From Sternotherus odoratus (lineage: Eukaryota; Chordata; Testudines; Kinosternidae), in contig JAVMKO010000003.1 in assembly GCA_032164245.1 (NCBI GenBank), forward strand, positions 135,397,259 to 135,461,258: a stretch of 64,000 nt of DNA, given 5' to 3'. The position numbers were made by a program, and so were the translations under genes. Positions 24,501 through 36,500 of this stretch are shown piece after piece (position 1 is the first letter of the stretch; each line of letters starts with the position of its first letter). Under the pieces are notes generated by a model. The model did no database searches. It worked only from the letters and a program-made list of their open reading frames with translations, and was not told the origin of the DNA.

Positions 24501-27500
24501 GAGTTTTAAATGGAAAATGTTATTACCACTATCTTTCTATAAATCGGTGTATGGGGGAAAAATATCCTACAAGAAATCATGATCAGCAACTTTTAGGAAA
24601 AATCATACATTCGGACAGTAGTCGTCATTGCTTGTTCTTTGAGCAGACTTAGTTGACTAAAGAGCAGTATGCTTTTAAAGTAAAATATTTTCTTTTGTAG
24701 ACACCCCATGCTGCCCCGTCACATGCAGAGGCTGGGCAGGGATTGGGTTGCCCACTGGGATAGCCCTCAAAGATTCTGCTGGAACAGTCGTATCTCCAAT
24801 TCTGTAAGGTGGGTTGATCACTATTCTTGGGCTCCATATCTCAGCACTGGGGATTTTGCAGTGAATTGGAGACCGCCTCACTTTTTTGGGCCCTGGAGAC
24901 CGCCTCACTTTTTTGGGCCCTGGAGACCGCCTCACTTTTTTGGGCCCTGGAGACCGCCTCACTTTTTTGGGCCCTGGAGACCGCCTCACTTTTTTGGGCC
25001 CTGGAGACCGCCTCAGTACTGGAACTGGCAACCTGATAACTTCACACACAGCTCTTCTTTTCATCTCTCTAATCCTAATATGAAATCTGAGGGAGATGAA
25101 CCTTCTTCAAAAAGGAGAAGACACAGTGGTCAGAATGATGTTTGCAGTCCTAATGAAGAAATTAACAGCTCTAAGCAAAATGAAGCAGCCTGTCTTTCCA
25201 CGCCACCAAAAAATGAAGAAGAAAATACTGCAAACACAAGAGGTAAAAATGGTGTTAATATTGCTGTAGTTTTCTTTATATATTTAACAGGCTTTAAGTA
25301 CCATTTTCTAGCATCCTCTGTATTCCACCTCTTTGCTGGCAACTATACGAGGAGGGTGTTGATTTTTAAAAGGTATTACAACTGTCAAGTACTGTAATTT
25401 ATACACTACTTGAACTGTTTTGATTTTGTGCTCTCAAAAACCCTAATCTGGTAAACAGAGCTGAGCTCATCCTCCTTGAGACAGTCAGGGTGGCTCTTTT
25501 TGAAGTGGCACCACCAGGTGGTTATGTTTGGTTTTGCCGTATATTTTGATCAATTATAATTTCAGCAAGCCTTATTACAATTTCCTTTACCTATCTGAAC
25601 ATGAATCAAGTGCATCTATGCAGATTATACATATTTTAGTGCACTATTTCTTAACTCAAAACAGTGTGGTCTATACCAGCGGTTCTGAAACTCTTTTGTG
25701 CTGCAACCCCTTTTTGCACGAGAGTCTTGTGGCGGCCCAGGGGTATGTCCGCTGAAATGCCGCCAAATGAAACACTTCTGCTTTTGGTGGCACTTCAGTG
25801 GACACGCGACGTTCCTCGCTAAGTCCGCCAAAGCTTCCAAATAGCACTTTGCCACTCGCTTCTCCACTGTCAGAGTAGCTCTCATTTTTGAGTTGCTGAG
25901 CTGCAGGGCAGGGGAAAGCTTTGCACAAAGTTCCTGGAAGGTGGCCTTTTGCATATGAAAGTTCTGCCACCACTGCTCATACCTGAAAACGATGTGGTCC
26001 TCCTAGTCAGTGCTTGTGTCACAGACCAGAAACAGTAGCAGAGCAGCTGCACTCCAAGCGCTGCCGGCACCAACTGTGAATTGTTTTTCAAAGGCTTGCA
26101 GCAGGGCTGCTTGCAGGACATTGCTATGTTCAGTGCGGAGGACCCTACTTCAACTCTGAAAATACTGCAGGAGAAGGCGCAAAGTGTTTGAGATGCTCAC
26201 AGCAAGCGTGCACAACTGAGCAGGCTCCATGCTTCTGGGGTTATGGCGTATGCATGGTGGTTTTAAGGCACGAAAACCACTGGGTTGTTCACCATTGAGC
26301 ACAGTGCATCATGGGATGCCAACACAATGTTCCCAGTGTCCCCTGCGACAATGTTTTAGTCCCAGGAGGCATTGCACAAACTTCCCAAAATGCACTGCAG
26401 CAAGTTGCAGTTTGGAATTGCTAGCCATGATGCACTGCTTTGTGCATCGATGCAGGTACTGCTAGTGAGGATGCACTCCATCAAGACAATGAGCTTGGTG
26501 TGGCCATGCGCAATTGACTTAATTTGGAGGCTCAAAGTCAAATTAGATAAAGTCGACTTAATTTTGTAAACTAGACAAGCCCTTAGATAAGAGTATCAGT
26601 TTTGCTACCTGCTTCCAGATCCTCTACCTTTCTTGATACTGTATAGGAGATAATGCAAAGAGGAAGATGGTATTTTCAATGGTTCTTGTGGCTCCAAATT
26701 TGAGTCTCTCTAATCCCCAAATTTTACAGGAGAGTTATAAACACTGAGTGGCATATCTGTGGAAACTGGTCATAATGAGCTTCATAGGATATATCAGGTC
26801 ACTCAACTTCAGAGAAGTCTGAACTGTGGGGCACACGCAGTGGCTACCAATTATGCAGTTTATGTGAGCATAGTTTATTACTTCCATCTTAAATGGAAGG
26901 TCTGAAATATTTCTAATCATGACAGGTGCAAACTTGCCTATACATTTGTATAGAGCAAAGGGAGCTCTCAAGGAATTATTCCTTAAGTACAATATGTCAC
27001 ATATGAAACAAGTTGTAAGATCAACATATGGTAATACAAATGTATTACATGATCATTCATTTTGGTATTTAATGTTTTAACAGGCATGATCAAAAGACAT
27101 TGGGAGTATTTCTGTCACCACAATAAAAAAATGAAGATTCTTGAAGATAAGCAAATTGACCAAAACAATACAGAAGACAAGGGAAAGTTTGATTTTACTG
27201 TGATGTCCTACAATATCCTTTCACAGAATTTGTTAGAAGATAACTACCACCTGTATAAACACTGCAGCCAGCCTATGTTAATCTGGGGTTATAGATTTCC
27301 CAACATTCTACGGGAAATCAAACAACTGGATGCAGATGTAAGTGGAAAACTAACACAGGTTTTAATGAGAACAACATATTCAACATGTAGCAAGTGTAGT
27401 TTTGGATTATGTGTGGTCTAGTAGATAAGCTGTCTAATGGGTTCAGCTGTCCTTAAGTTATCACATCATGCTTATTGGTACTGCTGGTTCATGTTTACCA

Positions 27501-30500
27501 AAATAGTGTTTTCTGAGTGATCTAAGCCTCAGGGAGTAGTCACTGGTAGTGTTACTGTAATCCACACTATTATGTTTACACGTGCACTTTTGAAACTGTC
27601 CTTCGTGCTTCTACAGTCAAACATATTCTCTCATTTTTCCATCATTCCTGCACTTTCATGATGACATTTCCTGATTCTCTTCCTCCCTTTTGGATGTCTT
27701 ATTCAGTGGGTCATCCTCCTCCTTTCCAGTGAGGTCCTCTCTAGGGATCTGCCTTTGGCAATCTCTTCTTCTCCTTCAATATCTTATCTTTGGTTGATCT
27801 CATTTGCAAATGTGGCTTTGACTGCCATCTTTATACTGATGACCTACAGATCTGCCTCTCCATGCTAGACCTCACCCCTCCATCTAAATTAAAGCTTAAG
27901 CTTGTCTTTTGTGATGTCTTGTCATGGATGTCCAGCTGTCTACTAAAATAGCCTGTGATCTCCCCTTGCAACTCTTTTGAGTCAGGATCCCTGGCTTGTG
28001 AAATGCTGGTCTCCCCAGTGAAATCTGTATACTCTAGGGTAAAAGCACACAAAAGACAAGATTTCCACGGGGAAACCAGATTTCACAGTCAGTGGCGTGT
28101 TTTTCATGGCTGTGAATTTGGTAGGGCCCTGCTATTGGGAGAATCATTCCTGTTGGCATAGGTAGTGTCTACGCTGAAGTGCTTACCGTGTTTCCCCGAA
28201 AATAAGACAGTGTCTTATATTAATTTTTGCTCCCAAAATTACATTACATTACATTACAGCGAGAGGCAAAACTGGAAGTACGTCTTATTTTCGGGGGATG
28301 TCTTACTTTCGGGGAAACAGGGTAGAGACTGACTGGTATTTTCATAACAATGGGTGATCAGTCTGGTGTTTTCCTGTTCCAACCGGATGGGCTCCCAGTT
28401 GCTCTCCAGCATTTAAGGTGCAGGTTGTTTTGCTGGTCACCACCTTTAGGGCGATGGATGTTTATGAGCTGCTTTTTGTTCAGGACTTGAAAATGCACTT
28501 GCTCTTGAGGAGTAGGAAGTTTTCCTGGGAGTGTCATCACTTGCAGAATCTAAACTTTTCTTTAAAAATAAATCACTACCACAAGGCTAGAAAATCTTCC
28601 AAATGTGAGATCAGTGTAAACCTAGGCAGTGCGGTTCTAGGGAGTCTGTGGGCAGATACCACCAGAGCCTCTGCTACTACTTGGAGCTTTGCAAGCTGAT
28701 GTCATCAGGGCTTCCCACATGAGTAACGTTACCCAAGTGCATAAATGTTTATCAGAGTGGGCTTAAAGGCTGATTTGTGTCCAAGTATAGGATTAGGACA
28801 TCCCACTCAAGCACCCAAATTTGAAAATTTAGCTCCTTGTCAACAAGGAGCTTTTTTATTCTTTGTCACTTAATCATTTGGTAAATCTACATGATTAGAC
28901 AGATCAGAATTTTGAGTAAATAGAATGGACCCCAAATAGTACTTATACTAAGCAGTTTTTAAATAGAGAAAGCTCTTACATGATAGTTTTTACCTCTGTA
29001 AATAAAGTTACTAAAGCTTCAATGAGAAACATAGATGCATTAGTTAATGAAGTGAAAGTGTTTGTTAATGTATTAAATTCAAATTGGAAAAACTCTTTTA
29101 GGTACTGTGTTTGCAAGAAGTACAAGAGGACCATTTTGGAATGGAGATCAAGCCAAGTTTGGAATCTTTGGGTATGATGGAACACTTTTGTCCCACATTT
29201 CACTACATTTTCCTTTTTAAGGTGGAATGGAGAGATGCATTTTTGATATGGCAAAAATTAGATAAATAGTTGTTATTTTAAGACCTGCTCTTGTACTCCT
29301 TATTTTGGCAAATTCATTAATGCCTGAATTTTGCTTGCATATGAAGTGCAGAACTGGGCCCAGAACTGCTTTCAAATGAATTTACTTAAGACCTGATCCT
29401 GTAAATTGCCGAGTGCCCTCATCTTTTATTGGCTTCAGTAGGAAAGGAAGCAACTCACCACTTCACAAGAGATGCTTAAAACATGCAAGTCAGTCCCTAA
29501 AATTCTAGAGGGATGTAGATGTTGGATCTTAGAATTCTAGGTACAACTGAAGCTACAAATCAAAAATCGTCTTGCTGATTGGATCCTAAATTCTATATTA
29601 TGTATGCTTTAGAGTTTAGTGTAACCATTTATTTGTGTGTTCCTTGAAGTGGTTAAAACACTCATTCTATCTTGATAATTTAAAGTATACTTTCATAAAT
29701 AGTTATTTTTAATTACTGTGGAAGATGTACAGCTTTAGTCATACATAGAAGTGTAGAAAATATTTACCTTTTGCAACCGTTACAGCTAATGGAAAATATT
29801 ATAGAATAATGCATTGGTAATGTTGAGTATAAATGTCTTGCTTTGTATGAAAAGAACTTTCAAAAAAGCTTGTCATTTCTAAGCTGTCTTAGGTACAAGG
29901 CACTCTAAATATATTGTGAAGGCACTGGAAGCTTATTTTGAACCCAAGCAGCTCTTACTACAATAAAGCAAATTTCAGAAAGTTAGGTGATTTATCATCA
30001 CATTATATTTAAAAAAAAAAAAAAAAGTAAAGTACTACTGTTTTTAAAGCTGTCAGACAATCATTTCTGACCTACAGAAATCTGTCAAGTACTGTTAATA
30101 GGAATGTTTCACAGTGTAGCAGCGAGACAACTCACCCCTGCAGCGCCTCCTGCTGGTCTTCCAGGGAATCAGCTCTTTCAGCTTCCGGAGCGCCCTCTGC
30201 AGGCCAATGTCCTGCTTGCCACTGGCCCCGTGTCCCTCTCGGACCCCAGGGCCCCCTTCCCTGGGGTGCTGCACCCTTGCAGTACCCCCACAGTCTCATT
30301 GGGTCTCCCCTACCCAGGGAACCCCCACCCATTATCCCCACCTTGCCTCAGCCTATGGGCTACTGCCAGTCACCATCTAGCCTGCATTCACTGGGGCCGA
30401 CTGCAGTCTGTATAAGTCAGTCATCATAGGCAAGGAGGGTTTGGCCTACTGCCTCTCCCTCCCCCTGAAACCCCAGTACCCCTTCTAGACCTCAGACTAG

Positions 30501-33500
30501 GCCCTGTAGCCTGGGAGTTGCCAGCCTTGAGCTCCCCAGGTCCTCTGGCCTTTCCCCCCAGCCCTGCTCCACTTCAGGTACCTTCTTAAAATCCCCAGCA
30601 GCCAGGCTAGTCTGCCTCCACAGCTGGAGACTCTCTGAGCACCAAACTCTGGGCCCTTTTATCAGGGCCAGCTGGGCCCTGATAGACCCAGCTACAGCTG
30701 TGGCTGCTCCGCCTCAGCTGCTTTCTGTTGCAGCCCTCTGCTGGGCTGCCTTTCCCCAGCCACAACCCTTTGCAGGGCTGTTTTAACCCAGTTTCTGCTG
30801 AAGTGGGGCAGTCGCCCACTACGCAGAGGTAAAGGATTATTAAGCTGCTCTGATGGCACCCTGAATAAACTTTAAAGCATCAGCCATTTTACATTTGACT
30901 TGTCCTATGACACATGAGAAGCTCCATGTTGAGCATCTTACTTCATTAATTTAGAAGTATATACAGCTCAGAAGATACTGGACTGGATTTCTTGTTCAAA
31001 TTAACTTCTCACATCCAAGTTTTTCTTTCCTTTCTGAGTTTCTTGGGTGCATGATGTGTAGCCTCAGAAATCTGTTTATTTAAACAAGTCACACTGAACA
31101 TAGACATAGCCGTAAAGGAGGTATGATATGGTTACATGTATCTGTTCTCTTTCAGAGAATGCAAAAGTGAACATTTTCCCTCCCAGAAAACAAAAATACT
31201 ATTCAGGGCCTGACATTTGAATGTGGGTTGTTGAGCTAAGTTTGCCCTCTTGGGATGGCAGCATGGTAGTAGAGCAAAGTAACCCTTATTTTGAAAGATG
31301 AAGATCATGGGCCTGATGCTCACTTAGGGCTTGTCTTCACTTCAGCCGGCAGGGATCGATCTTTTGGTGATCGATTTATCGCGTCTCGTTAAGACGCAAT
31401 AAATCGACCACCAGCGGCTCCCCCGTCGACTCCGGAAGTCCAGCTCGTGAAGAGGCGCAAGCTGGAGTCGACGGGGGACCGTGCCGCCGACCGCCACCGC
31501 CGTGAGGATGGGAGGTAAGTCGGCTGTAGAGACGTCTATTTCAGCTACGTTATTAACCTAACTGAAATTGCGTATCTACAGTCGATTTCCCCCCCTAGTG
31601 GAGACCAGCCCTTACACTAAGGCCCATCTACACTGCTCTGTCGCTTTATAGAGTAGTGTAAACAGCCCTTTAGGTAAATGAGTATCAGGCCTTGTGTTAA
31701 CATCTGCACTAGGAGAGAGAGTCACCTTTTTTCCTCTCAGCAGCCATTAAAGCAAAAGGGAATTTATTGGTAGGAATAGTATTGGGAGGCATATTTTTAG
31801 TAAGTCGTTTATAAAGACAATTTTGTTTTTTACATGTGTATTTAATTATGCAAAACAGCTTCCATTATAATCCCCCCATTTTCAGATGCTTATATTCCTT
31901 TTTATAATTAGTTTTCAGACAGAGACCAAACCTGGCACATTTCAGTCCAAAAGCCTTAACTATAGCAGGCTCAGGTATTGACCACTATGGAAAAAAACAA
32001 TGGCGTGATCTGTGTTCTTGTTTTGGTTTTTTTCTTTAGTAATTCACATTTCTTTCATACAGGTTATCATTGTGAATATAAAATGAGGACCGGAAGGAAA
32101 CCCGATGGCTGTGCTATTTGCTTCAAAATTTCCAAATTTAATCTTATTTCTTCAAACCCAGTGGAATTTTTCCGCCATGATATTCCGCTCTTGGACAGAG
32201 ACAATGTTGGACTAGTGTTGCTTCTGCAGCCCAGATTTCACTGTAAAGCTACTGCTGCAGTCTGTATAGCCAACACACATCTGCTGTATAATCCAAGGCG
32301 AGGGGACATTAAACTGACCCAGCTGGCAATGTTATTGGCAGAGATTGCCAGCGTTGCCTATCGGAAAGATGGTAGATTCTGTCCTATTATCATTTGTGGT
32401 GACTTCAACTCTGTTCCTGGTTCTCCACTGTACAGTTTTATAAAGGAAGGAAAGTTGAATTATGAAGGACTACCTATAGGAAAGGTAAGTGTTCTTTTCA
32501 TCTCAAGTAAGAATTAATGCCAGTGGGAAAAGAATATTTTATGGAGTGATGCTGGCCACCTGCACGGTGCGCCCCACTCACCGCTTATCTGGTGCCGCCT
32601 CCTGATCAGTTGTGGGATTAGCTCTCAAGATCAACACCTCTTCTCATTGTCACATACCATCATGCTCACTCTCAGGTCTGCAGCTCCTCTCGTCCCTGGA
32701 ACTGCAGCGTCTTCATGATGCAGGCCTCCGGCTAGGTCACTCAGCGTTCCCCCTTTCAGGATACAGTCCTTCCGTTCTCTGTCACCACCACAGTAACCCA
32801 GGCTGTCTTCCTGTTCTATGCCAGTGTCTCTACTGTGCCCTCAGTGACTAGTAGGGGAACCCAGGCTCATCCATTACTCCAGGTTCCAGTCTAAGCTTCC
32901 TGGCTTTGAACCTGCTTGCAATCAATTCCCTACTCCCTGGCTTTCCTTCCAGGTGCAGTCTGTAGAGTTAAGAGGCCTATCTGATCATCTTAACCCTTTC
33001 CAGTTCTGTGTGGAGTTGAGTTGCCATTAGAAGGCCAATGTTGACCTCCATTCTAAAATCTACAAACAGAGGAAAGTCTGCCACAGAATTGCTATGCTAG
33101 GGCTGAGGCTGACTCCATGTTTTGTTTCAGAAATGCAATTCCTAATTTGCTAACTCTAACCTACTAAAACATATAAACAATTGTTCTTGGAAGTGGTATA
33201 TGTACAGTTAAGGATACGTTTCTAGACCTTACCTCTGGCTTAATTTAGGTCTTCTCTTCACGTACACCACCGCTGTAGTGCTTTAGTGACGCCTCTCCTA
33301 TGCCAATGGAAGAGCTTCTCCCATTGGCGTAATTAATCCACTTCCCCAAGAAGCGGGAGCTATGATGGTGGGAGAAGCTCTCCCATTGACATAGTGCTGT
33401 CTACATGGGAAGTAGGTCAATAAAATTGTCACTTGGGTGTGGATTTTTTACACCACTGAGTGATGTAGTTTTATTGACATAGGTCAATAGTGTAGATCTG

Positions 33501-36500
33501 GCCCATTTTTCGTGACCTCCCCATGTAATTACCTTACAACCCCTGAGGGGTCCCGACCCCCAGTCTGAGAACACTAGAGCGTCTAATGTTGCTAACGGAA
33601 GGTCTTGGTATTCTCTCAGCTTAGTCTTGCAAGAACTATTTTACAAAATAGGATTGTTGTGAAGATGTTGATAAGCAAGAGCAAGCAGAGAAGTTGCATA
33701 TAAAAAATATTGTGGTTTAGCAGAGAAAGCTTTGAGGAGCTGCTACAAAAGGCATGTTTGTAAAGCATGTATAGAAGAGTGGACTCACTGCAAGTGTGCC
33801 CCCTCATGGCTAGTTGTGACATAACAGCTTTGAATTCTCTAGCATCCCCCCTGTTGATGGTTATTCCAATCCTTTAGTGGTCATCCTCTTTTCACATTTT
33901 GACCTTCCAGTCAGATCACATTTTAGCTCCATGCTCCTTTCATGGTAACCAAGACCCACAAACAAAAGTCCAGCAAATCAATCCAAAGTCTCTGGCCCCT
34001 GACTCAGGGTCCATTGGCCCTTACCACCATCTCTCCAGGCTCTGAATTGCCCTAATCCCTTACTTCAGGGGGCTTCATACCACTTTCCCAGTGGGTGGTA
34101 TGGGAATGCAGGCCTCCTCTCTATGCTGGGTTCCAGTCCAGAGAACCTAGGATGAGCAGCCAAGGTCTGCTCTGACAGACTCATTGCCTCTACCTCTCTG
34201 GACTCCTTTGTATCATTAGCCTTTCCGCAAGCCTTTTTGTCCAGCCCCTTCCTGGGCTTTTTGTAAGGACCAGCACTTCCCAGAAGGTCTCCCTAGAGGT
34301 TAGGTTTGTACCCCAGCATCAGGGTCAGCCAGAGGAGCTTACTCCAGACTTGTGTCTTCCAAATATCTCCTACTTTATAGTAGCCCGAGTGTGACAGCAG
34401 AGTTCTTGCCTTTCTCCCTGAAGTCCCTCAAGGTCCAGTCCAAATGCCCTTTAAGATTTACTTGTCACAGTCTCTTGGACTTAACTTCCTCTGGTTTCCT
34501 GAATCAGAGAGGTAGCCGCGTTAGTCTGGAATTGCAGAAGTGACAAAGAGTCCTGTGGCACCTTAAAGACTAACTAAAGTATTGAAGCATAAGCTTTCGT
34601 GGGCTAATACCCACTTCGTCGGATGCATGCCCATGAAAGCTTATGCTTAAATACTTCAATACTTTAGTTAGTCTTTAAGGTGCCACAGGACTCTTTGTCA
34701 CTTCTGGTTTCCTGCTGGTTCATGACAACCTGCCTTTGGCCCTAGGCTTCACTGCCCCTGGCCTCCCAATCTTCCTCCTGGCTTGAGGCCCTCTAGTTTT
34801 GGCTCTAGGCTTCAGGCCTCTCAGATTTCTTAGCCTTTAGCCCAAGATAGGAAACACCCTTTATCTCACCTGGGTATCCTCCATTGCCTTCCTTCCACTG
34901 CCCTGTGCTCATTCCTTTCTGAAGATCCAGCTCCTCCCAGTCTGAGTTTGATCACCAATTATATCTGATGGCTTAATTGGACTTAACCGCCCACTGTTTA
35001 CCCTGGGTTCATACACTCCAGCGCAGCATGGATAAGAAAAGTGAACTCTTTAACAGTATGTCTTTTGTTAATTGGATCACAGTTGACCTTAAAAAAATAC
35101 AGTTTTTTAAATTAAAATTTTGCCTGGGTATCTTATGAGCTAAATCAAATTCTGTTTGAAATAACTGTATATCTTTTTTAGGTGTCTGGGCAAGAACAGT
35201 TTCCTAGGGGGCAAAGAATCTTAACTATTCCAATTTGGCCCCCAAGTCTAGGCATTTCACAGAGCTGTGTGTATGAGGCACAACAGCAGCAGCAAGAAGA
35301 AAACACAGGTCAGTTTCTGAACAGGTAAACTTAGTGGTTCTAGGACAACATCACCCAGATTTACTATTGGAGAAGAGAGATTTTTCCATTTAAAAAAATG
35401 GGCCCCAGTCTTGCAAACATGAGTTCAGTGGGACTACTCAGATATAGCTTTCACCATCCTAGGCATTTACAGGCTTAGGCCTTGGAAAAATAAATTTCTT
35501 TGAGAGTAACATGCAGTAGGTGCCTGGAAATATTAGAACCATTGTTGGATATTTTTAAAACCTTCCATCTAAATCTACTTTGTTTTTATATGGAAGGTTA
35601 AACATACATTCAGCTCATCTGAATTGCTCTGTAATTTGAAAAGGGTGTGTTTCTAGGTAAAGTTTTCTGCAAAGGTACAGATTTGTTTGAAGGGGCTCTA
35701 ATGAAACTGGGCAATTCAATCCAGTTTTTATTAATTTGATCTTTCCCATCAAAAGAAAAATACAGTAGACTCTCAATTATCCAGGATGATAGAGAAAAAG
35801 ATAATTCTGGTTAATAAAATCCTGGATAATCACCATCCATAGGAAATATGGGGAGGGGGGTTGATTTACCAGCCACCCTGCGCCGGGGGGAGGGGGTGTT
35901 GGTTCACTGTCTGCTCTGTGCCCTGGTAGGGGTTTTGTGTGTGTGTGCTTGGGGACGGCAGCAAAGCCAGAGCCGGCCCTGCGAGTTGCACGTATTTATT
36001 TTGACATCCTGGTTAATCCACATCCTGGTTAATCCACATCCTGGATAATCGAGAGTTGACTGTAAATAGCATTTGAAGATGTTGTCCTAGGCTACTTTTC
36101 CTCTAGTTTTTCTCCAATGATCTTAATGATCTCATTTAAAACACAGTTAGAAATTCTCTTTATTTTTGTAGGTGGAGAGAAAACAGAAGCAAAACTGGAG
36201 CACACAGAAGAGATCATAATAGCAGCTGAAAAGTAAGTCTTGGAAAATCTGAGAAGGATGTTTCTTTGTGTGTTTATTTAAAGTAAAACCAAAACTCTGA
36301 GCATATATGGTATGATGTCAAATTAGATAAATGATAAAATTGTACCTGGTCTTCTAATTGGGTTTTGTATCTGCCCCTGTAGGTTGCTAAAATATACATC
36401 TTTACATGTCTCTATTTACATGCACATTATTTAATAAAACACACAACAAAAAAGACATTTTCAAAAGTAGACACACAAAAAAAACCATTTTCACACCACA

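Larger units (their letters stand above)
21565..24700 (+). other. ANGEL2 intron 1
   Basis: The first 280 bp are the tail of the CpG island. A hAT-like element with an 8-bp duplication occupies 22963-23561 and MIR-like sequence follows at 23660-23900. The rest is AT-rich without assignable features. Confidence 0.7.
27338..29101 (+). other. ANGEL2 intron 3
   Basis: The middle of the intron is a mosaic of an L2-clade LINE relic (27690-27945), a reversed DNA transposon (27946-28131), a TA-flanked MITE (28186-28322) and a second LINE-like fragment (28380-28560). Confidence 0.65.
29172..32062 (+). other. ANGEL2 intron 4
   Basis: This intron carries a solo LTR (30115-30821) and a TTA-flanked MITE (31327-31611). 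Positions 31615-31690 repeat a related TCTACACTGCTCTGTC word. The remainder is AT-rich and unassigned. Confidence 0.65.
32485..35181 (+). other. ANGEL2 intron 5
   Basis: Positions 32530-33140 and 33840-34490 are C/T-rich, LTR-like or other interspersed repeat that I could not name. A MITE lies at 33247-33504, a hAT fragment at 33505-33575 and the palindromic SINE dimer at 34502-34702. Confidence 0.55.

Noticed and set aside
24867..25015. Short regular repeats resembling a CRISPR array
   Set aside because: The units abut without spacers, lie in a vertebrate exon and encode protein.
24675..25064. 129-codon minus-strand ORF with RRSPGPKKV repeats, and two other plus-frame repeat ORFs
   Set aside because: They are shadows of the 27-bp coding repeat of ANGEL2. 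A period divisible by three keeps other frames open too.
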